Shown: positions 17,287 to 25,611 of the stretch, one piece after another | How the letters are laid out: every line of letters starts with the position of its first letter | Numbering within the stretch: position 1 is the stretch's first letter | Origin: an uncultured Verrucomicrobiota bacterium | GTDB taxonomy: Bacteria > Verrucomicrobiota > Verrucomicrobiia > Limisphaerales > UBA9464 | DNA: 37,817 nt | NCBI GenBank assembly: GCA_903916195.1 | Contig: CAIWVP010000196.1 | Span: 1-37,817, forward strand | Direction: 5' to 3' | Notes under the pieces: generated by a model | What the model was told of the DNA's origin: nothing | The model's input: only the letters and a program-made list of their open reading frames with translations | Databases searched by the model: none | Program-made: the position numbers and the translations under genes

Positions 17287-18600
17287 ATGGATGTCTCCCT
17301 CGCTCCCGGGCCGGTCCCTGCCCCCATCGTCTTCCGCCCGCGCGCGGCCGCCGTGCCCGCTCCTGCGGCGGTCCCTTCGTCCCGGGAACCGGTGCGCAGC
17401 CTGTATGTCCATGTGCCGTTCTGCGCGCACAAGTGCGAGTACTGCGCCTTCTACTCCGCGCCGCCGTCGGGCGACGTCATCAACCGCTACGTCGCCGCGC
17501 TGGTGCGCGAGCTGGAGCTGGTCGCACCGGATTGCCGGCCGGACACGGTCTTCTTCGGCGGCGGCACGCCCTCGCTGCTCACGCTCAAGCAATGGGAGAC
17601 CGTGCTCGGGGCGATGGACCGGCTCGGCCTCACCGGCGCGGGAGAATGGACCGTGGAGTGCAATCCCGCGACCGTCTCCGCCGACAAGGCGAAGCTGTTG
17701 CGCGACGCCGGCGTCAACCGCATCTCGATGGGCGTGCAATCCCTCGACGAATCGTTGCTCGAACGGCTCGGGCGCATCCACTCGCGCGAGCAGGTCTTCC
17801 GCAGCCATGACATCCTGCGCGCCGCCGGCTTCGACAACCTGAACATCGACCTGATGTTCGCCATCCCGGGCCAGACGATGGGGCTCTGGCACCGCACGCT
17901 CGACGAGGCGCTCGCGTTGGGGACCGAGCACCTGAGCTGCTACGAGGTCATCTACGAGGACGACACGCCGCTCTACCAACAGCTCCAGGCGGGAGAGTTC
18001 GACGTGGACGAGGAGCTCGCCTGCGAGATGCACGAGGCGTTGGTCGACCGTGCGGCCGGCGTCGGTCTCCGGCAATATGAGGTCGCCAACTTCGCCCGCG
18101 ACCAGCGCGTCGGCGTCGGACAACCGACGCCGAACGCGGAGCGGACCTCCGATATCCGATCCCCGATCCACCGTCCCCTGTCGTCGATCCCCGCCCTGGC
18201 TTGCCGCCACAATGTCGGCTACTGGCGCGGCCGCGATACCTACGGGGTCGGCCCGAGCGCGAGCGAATACGTCCGCGGATTGCGCGCGAAGAACTGGGCG
18301 AACACCGACCTCTGGATCGGGCAGCTGGAGAAGGGCCGGCGCGCGAAGGAATCCGCCGAGGCGCTGGCGCCGGAGGCGAGGGCGGGCGAGTTGGCGGCGT
18401 TCGGTCTGCGCATGAACGCGGGGTGGCCGTTCGCCGAGTTCACCGAGCGCACCGGCTTCGACCTGCGGACCGGATGGCGCGCCGAGCTGGACCGTCTGGT
18501 GGCCTGCGGTTGGGGCGAAGAGACGGCGGATTCGTTCCGGCTCACCCGTCAGGGGCTCCGCTTCGCCGATTCGGTGGCGGAGATGTTCCTGCGCTCCTGA
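17287..18600 (+). CDS. hemW: Heme chaperone, radical SAM family, with an in-frame insertion
   Basis: This 437-aa protein is HemW, the radical-SAM heme chaperone related to coproporphyrinogen III dehydrogenase. The [4Fe-4S] motif CAHKCEYC has the CxxxCxxC spacing and is followed by AFYS. Further motifs are FFGGGTPSLL, ECNPATV, ISMGVQS, LNIDLMFAIPGQT and CRHNVGYW. Between YEVANFAR and CRHN, where the family normally has about five residues, there is a stretch of about 32 residues (272-304, bases about 18100-18198). It is polar, Arg/Ser/Pro-rich and includes a strong DNA hairpin, so it looks like an inserted repeat that stayed in frame. The C-terminal HemW domain is intact. An upstream GTG at 17251 would overlap the peptidase stop. 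The ATG at 17287 fits the family better. Confidence 0.93.
   Translation: MDVSLAPGPVPAPIVFRPRAAAVPAPAAVPSSREPVRSLYVHVPFCAHKCEYCAFYSAPPSGDVINRYVAALVRELELVAPDCRPDTVFFGGGTPSLLTLKQWETVLGAMDRLGLTGAGEWTVECNPATVSADKAKLLRDAGVNRISMGVQSLDESLLERLGRIHSREQVFRSHDILRAAGFDNLNIDLMFAIPGQTMGLWHRTLDEALALGTEHLSCYEVIYEDDTPLYQQLQAGEFDVDEELACEMHEALVDRAAGVGLRQYEVANFARDQRVGVGQPTPNAERTSDIRSPIHRPLSSIPALACRHNVGYWRGRDTYGVGPSASEYVRGLRAKNWANTDLWIGQLEKGRRAKESAEALAPEARAGELAAFGLRMNAGWPFAEFTERTGFDLRTGWRAELDRLVACGWGEETADSFRLTRQGLRFADSVAEMFLRS
18107..18198. repeat. REP-like palindromic insertion inside hemW
   Basis: Bases 18107-18119 pair with 18124-18137 to form a 13-bp stem with a single bulged base and an ACAA loop. This is followed by a run of related short units (TCCGATATCCGATCC-like, 18147-18175). 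The whole stretch coincides with the residues that HemW proteins usually lack. No stop is introduced, and the encoded peptide (GVGQPTPNAERTSDIRSP) is low in complexity. This looks like an interspersed palindromic repeat inserted in a tolerated surface loop. The boundaries are estimated from where family similarity stops. Confidence 0.6.
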
Positions 18601-18739
18601 CTCTGCTCAAGCAGGCCGGGCGGAGCAGGCGTCGTCTCGTCATCCAGGACGGATCGCCTGGGGCATCGTTCCCGACAATCCTGACGTCATCCGGCTGGGT
18701 CGGCCCGGAGTCGGAACACCGGCTTCAATCATCGCGCCG

Positions 18740-20011
18740 TCACTCCGCGATCACGACGCACTGCCAGTTCTTCGCGTCGCGGAGGTAGAGGCGACCGTCG
18801 GAGTAGGCTGGATTGCACCAGTTCGCGCCGCAGACCTGCACTCGACCGAGTTCCTTGAAGGCCGTCGCGTCGGCCGCGAACAAACCGACCGCGCCGCCAT
18901 CGGTCAGGGTCAGGACGTTCCCGCCCAAGACCACGAACCCGGCATGCGCCTTGTCGGCCGAGGTCGTGAACCATCCGTCCTGGCTCCATCGCTTGCTGCC
19001 GGTCGGCAGGTCGACCGCGACCAGGTCCTTGGATGGTCCGAGCCCGTAGAGCGTGTCGCCGACGCGCACCGGACTGGAGAAGTTCATCGCCCCGTCCTTG
19101 CTCACCCATGCTTGCGACACCTTCTGGCCGCCTCCTTCGCTCTCGATCTTCAGGCCCATCAGGCCGGCCGTGTGGGAAGCGACCGCCACGATGTCGCCGA
19201 GCACGACCGGCGTGGTCACGTGGCGACCGAACGCGGTCTTGACCGGGTAGCGCCACAGCAGCTTGCCGTCGGACGCGGCGAGGCCGATGACGGCCTCGGC
19301 GGTGAAGCACACGTATTGCCGTGTGCCGGCCAGCGTGGCGACCACTGGCGGGGCATAGCCGGCCTGGTCGTCCTGGGACTTCCAGCGCACCGCTCCGGAC
19401 CGCTTGTCGAAGGCGACGATGCCCGCGCCTTTCATCCCGCCGGCGCAGACGATGAGCAGGTCGCCGTCGACGAGCGGGGAACCGTCGTTGCCATGGCGCG
19501 CCGCGCCGGCCGTGTTGCCCTTCTCGCCGGTGAAGACGGCTCCGAGGTCGTCGGTGTACCGCGTGCGCCAGACCCGCCTTCCGTCGGCGACGGAACGGCA
19601 CTGCAGCTCGCCTTTGCACGAGACGACGTAGACGCGTTCGGCGTCGACGACCGGCGTGCAGCGCGGACCGGTCGGCCCCTGCGAATCGGTGAACGGCGAG
19701 TCCACCGCCTGCCGCCAGATCTCTTTGCCGTCGGCCAACGCGAGAGCGCGGAGCGTCTCTTGGCCGTCCTGGTGGTCGAAGGCGAAGAGCTTCCCGGCGG
19801 CGACGACGGGTGAAGCGAGGCCGGGTCCGGCCGGCACCCGCCAAGAGGTCTTCAGTTCGGCGGGCAGCTTCGACGGGACTTTTTCGGACGGCGGCGCATG
19901 ACCGTCGCCGAGGGGGCCGCGCCATCGCGGCCAATCGGCGGCCTGCGCCGCGGTGACGAGCAAGGCGCCGAGCGTCCACGCGGTGAAGGTCCAGGCGCGG
20001 TGCGGGTTCAT
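18740..20011 (-). CDS. Exported PQQ-like beta-propeller (WD40-like) protein
   Basis: This 423-aa protein has a signal peptide (FTAWTLGALLVTAAQA) followed by the ADWPRWRGPLGDG opening that is common in PVC-group PQQ-like propellers. Repeated blades of the type (G)xLxAFDxxxGxxxWR are spaced about 45-50 residues apart, for example ALADGKEIWRQ, SVADGRRVWRT, DKRSGAVRWKS and ASDGKLLWRYP. That fits an eight-bladed quinoprotein-like fold. The Ca and PQQ ligands of true quinoprotein dehydrogenases are not evident, so it may be a BamB-like scaffold or a binding protein. The start at 20011 (MNPHRAW) overlaps the stop of the upstream small membrane protein as ATGA, so the two are translationally coupled. 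It is convergent with hemW across 139 nt that hold no clear terminator. Confidence 0.87.
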   Translation of the reverse strand: MNPHRAWTFTAWTLGALLVTAAQAADWPRWRGPLGDGHAPPSEKVPSKLPAELKTSWRVPAGPGLASPVVAAGKLFAFDHQDGQETLRALALADGKEIWRQAVDSPFTDSQGPTGPRCTPVVDAERVYVVSCKGELQCRSVADGRRVWRTRYTDDLGAVFTGEKGNTAGAARHGNDGSPLVDGDLLIVCAGGMKGAGIVAFDKRSGAVRWKSQDDQAGYAPPVVATLAGTRQYVCFTAEAVIGLAASDGKLLWRYPVKTAFGRHVTTPVVLGDIVAVASHTAGLMGLKIESEGGGQKVSQAWVSKDGAMNFSSPVRVGDTLYGLGPSKDLVAVDLPTGSKRWSQDGWFTTSADKAHAGFVVLGGNVLTLTDGGAVGLFAADATAFKELGRVQVCGANWCNPAYSDGRLYLRDAKNWQCVVIAE

Positions 20012-20181
20012 CGGTTCTCGTTGGCGTACCACATCAGCGCCGAGAGCCCGGCGGCCACGAGAGCAGCGGTGACGAGCGACGCGATCATGTGGACGCGTCG
20101 CTTGTGCTTGGCACCGCGGCCTTGGCCCGGGAGCAGGTAATAGCGGTGCTCCTCAGGATTCTTTGGTTTGAAACCGAACAT
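20008..20181 (-). CDS. Small single-pass membrane protein (57 aa), function unknown
   Basis: The frame encodes 57 residues from ATG 20181. A basic, aromatic N-terminal part (HRYYLLPGQGRGAKHKRR) is followed by one hydrophobic helix (IASLVTAALVAAGLSALMW) and a short polar end. By the positive-inside rule the basic part should face the cytoplasm. The stop overlaps the start of the PQQ-like propeller gene as ATGA. This supports real translation and suggests a partner or anchor role. I do not recognise a named family. A longer frame exists upstream, but the region between this gene and the divergent aldehyde dehydrogenase is better read as promoter space. Confidence 0.65.
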   Translation of the reverse strand: MFGFKPKNPEEHRYYLLPGQGRGAKHKRRVHMIASLVTAALVAAGLSALMWYANENR

Positions 20182-20432
20182 ACGAGACAGGATGGACGGC
20201 GGGGTTATAGGCAGAGCCGGGAGCCCAGCGCAACCGACGAGCAACGGCGCGGTGATTTTCTTGTGATCGGAGCGCCGCGGTTCGGCCTTCGGCGACCGTC
20301 TCCGGCTCCACATCCCGGATCAAGGGCATGGACGCGCTGCCATGCCGGCGCTAAGAACACGGCGTCTCCCCGAGAACAGAAACCGATGCCGCACCGGCGC
20401 CGAGTGCCCGGTCGGCGACCTATGCCGCCACC

Positions 20433-21956
20433 ATGAAGACCCGCCCCGCGTCCGCCAAAAAGACCATCACCTCCGGCAATTCCGCCCCCGCCCACGGCGT
20501 CTCCGCGAAGACCCGCAAGATGCTCATCAACGGCCAGTGGGTCGCCGCCGCCTCCGGCGAGACGTTCCCGACGATCGACCCCGCGACCGGCGAGGTGATC
20601 TGCCGCGTGCCGGCCGGTGACAAGGCCGACATCGATGCCGCGGTCAAGGCGGCGCGGGCCGCGTTCGAGACCGGGCCATGGCGCAGGCTGACGGCGTCCG
20701 AGCGCGGACGGCTGCTGTGGAAGCTCGCCGATCTGCTGGAGGAGAACCTGGAGGAGTTCGCACGCCTCGATTCGCTCGACAACGGCAAGCCGCTCGCCGT
20801 CGCCCGCGCCGCCGACGTGCCGCTGGCGGTCGATCTGTTCCGCTACATGGCCGGTTGGACCACCAAGATCCACGGACGCACCTTCCCCATCTCCGTGCCC
20901 TACGCGCCGGGCGCGCAATTCCATGCCTATACCCAGCGCGAGCCCGTGGGCGTGGTCGGCCAGATCATCCCGTGGAACTTCCCCTTGCTGATGGCCGCGT
21001 GGAAGCTCGGTCCCGCGCTGGCCACCGGCTGCACCGTGGTGCTCAAGCCCGCCGAGCAGACGCCGCTCTCCGCGCTCCGTCTCGGCGAGCTGATCCAGCA
21101 AGCCGGGTTCCCGGACGGCGTGGTGAACATCGTCACCGGCCTGGGCGAGACCGCGGGCGCGGCGCTGGCCGGCCATCCGGGGATCGACAAGATCGCCTTC
21201 ACCGGCTCGACCGAGGTCGGCAAGCTCATCGTCCGCGCGGCGGCGAACGACCTGAAGAAGGTCTCGCTCGAGCTCGGCGGCAAGTCGCCCAACATCATCC
21301 TCGACGACGCCGACCTCGAGACGGCCATCCCGGGCGCGGCGAGCGCGATCTTCTTCAACCACGGCCAATGCTGCTGCGCCGGTTCGCGCCTCTACGTCCA
21401 CAAGAAGCACTTCAACAAGGTCGTCGAAGGGGTCGCGGCGGCGGCCGCCAAGATCAAGGTCGGTCCCGGCCTCGCGCCCGACACCGAGATGGGCCCGCTC
21501 GTCTCCGAGGAGCAGCTGGACCGCGTGATGGGCTTCCTCCGGTCCGGTCAGAGCGAGGGCGCGAAGCCGCTCGCCGGAGGCGGACGCCACGGCGACCGCG
21601 GCTACTTCGTGGAGCCGACCGTGTTGGTGGACACCAAGCCCGGCATGAAGGTGCTGGAGGAGGAGATCTTCGGGCCGGTGGTGTGCGCCGTGCCGTTCAC
21701 GGATGTAGACGAGGTGCTCGCCGCGGCGAACAGCAACATCTACGGCCTCGCCGCCGCGGTGTGGACCCGCGACGTGTCCCGGGCGCACCAGCTCGCGAGC
21801 GCGCTGCGCGCCGGCACCGTGTGGGTGAACTGCTACAACATCTTCGACGCCGCGCTGCCCTTCGGGGGCTACAAGCAATCCGGCTGGGGCCGCGAGATGG
21901 GCGAAGAAGCGCTGCAACTCTACACCGAGACCAAGGCCGTCTGCGTGAGGCTGTGA
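20433..21956 (+). CDS. NAD(P)-dependent aldehyde dehydrogenase (ALDH1/2-like)
   Basis: This 507-aa enzyme oxidises an aldehyde to its acid. It has the full ALDH signature set: the PWNFPLLMAAWKLGPALATG cofactor site, FTGSTEVG, the general base Glu280 in LELGGKSP, and the nucleophile Cys314 in GQCCCAGSR. EEIFGPVV and FGGYKQSGWGRE near the end are also typical. The triple Cys and overall length place it with the class 1/2 tetrameric enzymes. Substrate cannot be told from sequence. The N-terminus has a Lys/Ala/Ser-rich extension of about 28 residues before MLINGQWV. The extension has no hydrophobic core, so it is probably not a signal. The gene stands alone, divergent from the propeller pair and followed by a 283-nt gap holding an inverted-repeat element. 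Confidence 0.95.
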   Translation: MKTRPASAKKTITSGNSAPAHGVSAKTRKMLINGQWVAAASGETFPTIDPATGEVICRVPAGDKADIDAAVKAARAAFETGPWRRLTASERGRLLWKLADLLEENLEEFARLDSLDNGKPLAVARAADVPLAVDLFRYMAGWTTKIHGRTFPISVPYAPGAQFHAYTQREPVGVVGQIIPWNFPLLMAAWKLGPALATGCTVVLKPAEQTPLSALRLGELIQQAGFPDGVVNIVTGLGETAGAALAGHPGIDKIAFTGSTEVGKLIVRAAANDLKKVSLELGGKSPNIILDDADLETAIPGAASAIFFNHGQCCCAGSRLYVHKKHFNKVVEGVAAAAAKIKVGPGLAPDTEMGPLVSEEQLDRVMGFLRSGQSEGAKPLAGGGRHGDRGYFVEPTVLVDTKPGMKVLEEEIFGPVVCAVPFTDVDEVLAAANSNIYGLAAAVWTRDVSRAHQLASALRAGTVWVNCYNIFDAALPFGGYKQSGWGREMGEEALQLYTETKAVCVRL

Positions 21957-22037
21957 GGCGGCGGCGGTCGCCGGTCGCGGTGGCAAGCCACACGCAATCA
22001 AAGACCTCGCGGATTCTGCGCAGGGCAGGGGGGAGAC

Positions 22038-22186
22038 GCCGGGAGGGCGGCGGTTCTACCCGCGCCCTGATCAATTCGCGAGGGTCGTGCCCGGATGGAT
22101 CCCATGGAGGGCGTCCTGTCCGGGAACCTCCAGCCCGTGTGGCGGAGAACGATTTGGCGCGCGGGTGGAACCGCCGCCCTCCCGGC
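22038..22186. repeat. Long inverted-repeat element (28-bp arms)
   Basis: Left arm 22038-22065 and right arm 22159-22186 are reverse complements over 28 bp with one mismatch (core GGGAGGGCGGCGGTTCTACC on the left). The 93-nt interior contains a smaller pair, CCCGGA at 22090-22095 and TCCGGG at 22119-22124. The element fills most of the gap between the aldehyde dehydrogenase and the acyltransferase gene. It contains no gene. Its form suits an interspersed non-autonomous palindromic element or a large RNA hairpin. No second copy is seen in this window. Confidence 0.72.
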
Positions 22187-22239
22187 TCGCGCGTCATTTC
22201 ATCGTTCACCCTTGCGCGTTTCTTCTCCACCCTCCGGCC

Positions 22240-23475
22240 ATGAGCACTCCGGACCCCGCACCTGCCGTCCCCACCACGCTCGCCCCGAACCGTCTCACCT
22301 CGCTCGACGCCTACCGCGGCTTCGTGATGCTGCTGATGATGGGCGAGGTGCTGCGGTTCTGCGACGTCGCCGGCAAGCTGGACGAGGGCGGCCACGGCGG
22401 TCTCTGGGCGGGGCTCTGGGCTTTTCTCTGCCGTCAGCAATCGCACGTCGACTGGGTCGGCTGCGTGCTGCACGACATGATCCAGCCGTCGTTCTCTTTC
22501 CTCGTCGGTGTCGCGCTGCCGTTCTCCATCGCGGCCCGCGCGGCCCGCGGCCAGGGCACGGTGCCGATGGCGGGTCATGCCGTCCTGCGCGCGGTGCTGC
22601 TGACCTTGCTCGGCGTGTTCCTTCGCTCGACGCACGCGTCGCAGACGAACTGGACCTTCGAGGACACGCTTTCCCAGATCGGTCTCGGCTATGTGTTCCT
22701 CTTCCTGCTCGGGCTCCGGCCGGTGCGCGACCAGTGGATCGGGCTCGGCGTGATCCTCGTCGGTTATTGGGCCGCCTTCGCGCTGTGGCCGTTGCCGGGG
22801 ATGGATTTCGACCACGGCAAGGTCGGTGTCTCCGCGGCGTGGCTGAAGGAGCACGGACACACCGGCTTCGCCGCCCATTGGCAGAAGAACAGCAACTTCG
22901 CCTGGGCCTTCGACACCTGGTTCCTCAACCTGTTCTCCCGGGCCAAGCCGTGGCTCTACAACGGCGGCGGCTACTCCACCATCAGCTTCATCCCGACGCT
23001 CGGCACGATGGTGCTGGGGCTGATCGCGGGCGGGGTGTTGCGCAGCGAACGGGACGGCCGGGCCAAGCTGAAGTGGCTCGCGACGGCCGGCGTGGTCTGC
23101 CTCGCGTCGGGCTGGGCGTTGGGTGCGCTGGGGATCTGTCCGGTGGTGAAGAAGATCTGGACGCCGAGCTGGGTGCTCTTCAGCGGCGGTTGGTGCTGCC
23201 TGTTGCTCGCCGGGTTCCATGCCTTGGTGGATTTCCACGGCTGGAAGCGGTGGGCCTTCCCGCTGGTCGTCGTGGGCACGAATTCGATCGCCGCCTACAG
23301 CATCGCCCATCTCTGGGACGGATTCATCGCGAAGAACCTGAAGACCCACCTGGGCCAGGGCTTCTTCGGCTTTGCCGGCGCGTACGAGCCGTTCGTCTTC
23401 GGTGCGACCGTGCTGCTCGTGGAGTGGGCGATCCTGCATTGGATGTGGCGCCGCAAGATCTTCCTGCGCCTCTGA
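22240..23475 (+). CDS. DUF5009/HGSNAT-like membrane acyltransferase
   Basis: This 411-aa protein has about ten predicted transmembrane helices. It opens with the family mark LTSLDAYRGFVMLLMMGE, and HDMIQPSFSFLVGVALPFS lies in the third helix region. Relatives include heparan-alpha-glucosaminide N-acetyltransferase, which moves an acetyl group across a membrane onto a sugar amine. The bacterial proteins are annotated DUF5009 and have no tested role that I can name. The start at 22240 (MSTPDPAP) is chosen because the reading frame further upstream runs through the inverted-repeat element. It probably modifies a sugar in the envelope, but the acceptor is unknown. It is followed 91 nt later by the DUF5069 gene. 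Confidence 0.87.
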   Translation: MSTPDPAPAVPTTLAPNRLTSLDAYRGFVMLLMMGEVLRFCDVAGKLDEGGHGGLWAGLWAFLCRQQSHVDWVGCVLHDMIQPSFSFLVGVALPFSIAARAARGQGTVPMAGHAVLRAVLLTLLGVFLRSTHASQTNWTFEDTLSQIGLGYVFLFLLGLRPVRDQWIGLGVILVGYWAAFALWPLPGMDFDHGKVGVSAAWLKEHGHTGFAAHWQKNSNFAWAFDTWFLNLFSRAKPWLYNGGGYSTISFIPTLGTMVLGLIAGGVLRSERDGRAKLKWLATAGVVCLASGWALGALGICPVVKKIWTPSWVLFSGGWCCLLLAGFHALVDFHGWKRWAFPLVVVGTNSIAAYSIAHLWDGFIAKNLKTHLGQGFFGFAGAYEPFVFGATVLLVEWAILHWMWRRKIFLRL

Positions 23476-23566
23476 CGTCGCCGCCGCGAAAACCATTTGC
23501 CCGGGACGTCACGGGCTCGCAAAGTCTCCTCCGTACCGTCGTCTGCACAGCAAACATACAACACCC

Positions 23567-24013
23567 ATGAGCGAATCCTACGTTCCCCTCATCAGCTCCG
23601 GCGTCGCCGGTCCGCTGGGCGTCCTCCACCTCCCGCGCCTCTGGCTCAAGGCCTCTCTCGAGGCCGCCGGCAAGCTCGCCGCCGGGTATCCCGGCATCGG
23701 CCAGGGCTATGACATGATGGTCATCAGCGCCCTCGGCCTGAGCGCCGACGCGGTGAAGGCCTTCCTCGCCGCTTCCAAGCCGACCTATCCTCAGTTCGAG
23801 GCCTGGATCAAGACCCAGCCCGGCGTCAACCTGACCAAGGGCAACATCCACAAGCTGAACGTCTCGATCGCCGGCTACATCCACGCCGACGAGACCCGCA
23901 AGAACATCCTCACGGCCAGCGGCCTGCCCGACAACGGCTCCGTCCTTCCCGACGCGGTCAACCTGAACAACATCGACGACTGGTTCGAGTTCCACCAGGC
24001 CGTGCTCAAGTGA
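23567..24013 (+). CDS. DUF5069 domain protein (148 aa)
   Basis: This is a small soluble protein with the pattern of DUF5069: PRLWLKASLEAAGKLAAGYP near the start, GQGYDMMVISALGLSADAV in the middle and DDWFEFHQAV at the end. The family is found mostly in Verrucomicrobiota and related phyla and has no assigned function. The visible sequence is helical, has no Cys and no signal peptide, and shows no catalytic motif that I can recognise. Codon use is typical of a well-expressed gene. It is a single-gene unit with its own strong terminator just downstream. The start at 23567 is the first ATG after the upstream gene and matches the conserved beginning. Confidence 0.85.
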   Translation: MSESYVPLISSGVAGPLGVLHLPRLWLKASLEAAGKLAAGYPGIGQGYDMMVISALGLSADAVKAFLAASKPTYPQFEAWIKTQPGVNLTKGNIHKLNVSIAGYIHADETRKNILTASGLPDNGSVLPDAVNLNNIDDWFEFHQAVLK

Positions 24014-24042
24014 GCCCAGGTCGTCGCTGACGATACTTTCCG

Positions 24043-24073
24043 ACGGCGCGGCCCCGAGGTCGCGCCGTTTTTT
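24043..24073 (+). terminator. Rho-independent terminator after the DUF5069 gene
   Basis: An 8-bp GC-rich stem (ACGGCGCG 24043-24050 with CGCGCCGT 24061-24068) encloses a 10-nt loop and is followed directly by a T run to 24073. It lies 30 nt after the DUF5069 stop and ahead of the convergent DUF1501 gene. It is the clearest intrinsic terminator in the window. Confidence 0.9.
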
Positions 24074-24164
24074 GTTTCTCCGGGAGCAGCGGGCCGCGAA
24101 CGGCACGAAGGACGCCGTGCCGCCGCTCGGGTCCTCACCCGCCCGCTCAGCGCGACGGGATTCC

Positions 24165-25610
24165 TCACGCCAGCAGCGGCTTGACCAACTCGCCGTGGAT
24201 GTCGGTGAGGCGGAAATCGCGGCCCTCGAAGCGGTGGGTGAAGCGGGTGTGCTCGATGCCGAGCAGATGCAGCATCGTGGCGTGCAGGTCGTGCACGCTC
24301 ACGGGGTCCTTCACGATGTTGTAGCCGAAGTCGTCGGTCTGCCCGACCACGGTGCCGGGCTTCACGCCGCCGCCGGCCATCCAGAGAGAATAGCAGCGCG
24401 GATGATGGTCGCGGCCGAAGCTGGCCTTGGTGATGTCGCCTTGCGAGTAGGCCGTGCGGCCGAACTCGCCGCCCCAGATGACCAGCGTGTCGTCGAGCAG
24501 GCCGCGCTGTTTCAGGTCCTTCACCAGCGCGGCGCTCGCCTGGTCCGTGTTCTTCGTCTGCGCCTTGATGCCGTCGGGCAGACCGCCGTGGTGGTCCCAG
24601 TCGCGGTGGCAGAGCTGGATGAAGCGGACGCCGCGTTCCGCGAGCCGTCGGGCCAGCAGGCAGTTGTTGGCGAACGACGATCTGCCCGGGACGGCACCGT
24701 AGGATTCGAGGACCTCCTTGGGCTCCTTCGCGATGTCCATCAGCTCCGGCACGCTGGTCTGCATGCGGAAGGCGAGCTCGTAGTTGTCGATGTGGGTGGC
24801 GATGTCGGGGTCGCCGAGCGCGCCGAGCTGGCGCTTGTTCAGGTCCTGCATGGCGTCGAGCAGCTCGCGGCGGGCGGTGCTGCTGAGGCCGGGCGGGTTC
24901 GAGACGTAGAGCACCGGGTCGCCTTGGCTGCGCATCTGCACGCCCTGGTAGTTGCCGGGGAGGAAGCCGTTGCCCCAGTAGCGGGCCTGCAATGATTGGC
25001 CGCCGCTGCCGCTCACCAGCACGACGAACGCGGGCAGGTTCTCGTTCTCGCTTCCGAGACCGTAGCTCACCCAGGCGCCCATCGTCGGACGGCCCGGCTG
25101 CTGGTTGCCTGTCCCGAAGAAGGTGACCGCCGGGTCGTGGTTGATCGGGTCGGTGTGCATCGAGCGGATGAGCGCGATGTCGTCCGCGATGCCGCCGATG
25201 TGCGGCAGCATGCTGCTCATCTCGGTGCCGGCTTTGCCGTACCGCTTGAAGTCGAACGCCGGCCCGACGCACTTGAGCACCGACTGGCCCGCGGTCATGC
25301 CGGTGATGCGCTGCCCCATGCGGACGCTCGGAGGCAGCTCCTGTCCGGTCATCTCGGTGAGCTTGGTCTTCGGATCGAAGAGGTCGAGGTGCGACGGCGC
25401 GCCGGATTGGAACAGGTAGATGACGCGCTTGGCCTTCGGTGCGAAGTGCAGGGTCTTCAGCGCGCCCATCGACTTCAGCGCCGGCTCGGTCGAGCCCAAC
25501 AGGCGCGGGTTGAGCAGGGTTGCGAGGGCGATACCGCCGAGGCCCGTCGTGCTGCGGGTCAGGAAGGTGCGGCGGGTGAGCGTGCGTTCGAGGTCGGGTC
25601 GGAAGTCCAT
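24165..25610 (-). CDS. DUF1501 protein, Tat-exported, sulfatase-like fold
   Basis: This 481-aa protein carries a Tat signal (TRRTFLTRS from residue 12, then GLGGIALATLL). DUF1501 proteins have an alkaline-phosphatase/sulfatase-like fold, and they are almost always encoded beside a PSD1 cytochrome in PVC bacteria. Visible conserved stretches are YLFQSGAPSHLDLFDPK, WGGEFGRTAYSQG, GRDHHPRCYS and DLHATMLHLLG. These suggest metal-binding Asp/His sites. The reaction and substrate are not known. The start at 25610 places the gene 1 nt after the stop of the PIN-toxin gene. It therefore appears to be the last gene of a transcript that also carries the toxin-antitoxin pair. An upstream start 14 codons earlier would overlap the toxin gene and was rejected. 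Confidence 0.92.
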   Translation of the reverse strand: MDFRPDLERTLTRRTFLTRSTTGLGGIALATLLNPRLLGSTEPALKSMGALKTLHFAPKAKRVIYLFQSGAPSHLDLFDPKTKLTEMTGQELPPSVRMGQRITGMTAGQSVLKCVGPAFDFKRYGKAGTEMSSMLPHIGGIADDIALIRSMHTDPINHDPAVTFFGTGNQQPGRPTMGAWVSYGLGSENENLPAFVVLVSGSGGQSLQARYWGNGFLPGNYQGVQMRSQGDPVLYVSNPPGLSSTARRELLDAMQDLNKRQLGALGDPDIATHIDNYELAFRMQTSVPELMDIAKEPKEVLESYGAVPGRSSFANNCLLARRLAERGVRFIQLCHRDWDHHGGLPDGIKAQTKNTDQASAALVKDLKQRGLLDDTLVIWGGEFGRTAYSQGDITKASFGRDHHPRCYSLWMAGGGVKPGTVVGQTDDFGYNIVKDPVSVHDLHATMLHLLGIEHTRFTHRFEGRDFRLTDIHGELVKPLLA

Positions 25611-25611
25611 G

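Noticed and set aside
20205-22001. 598-aa minus-strand frame opposite the aldehyde dehydrogenase
   Set aside because: It is antisense to a protein with all ALDH motifs, and it is Asp/His/Arg/Gly-rich without family marks.
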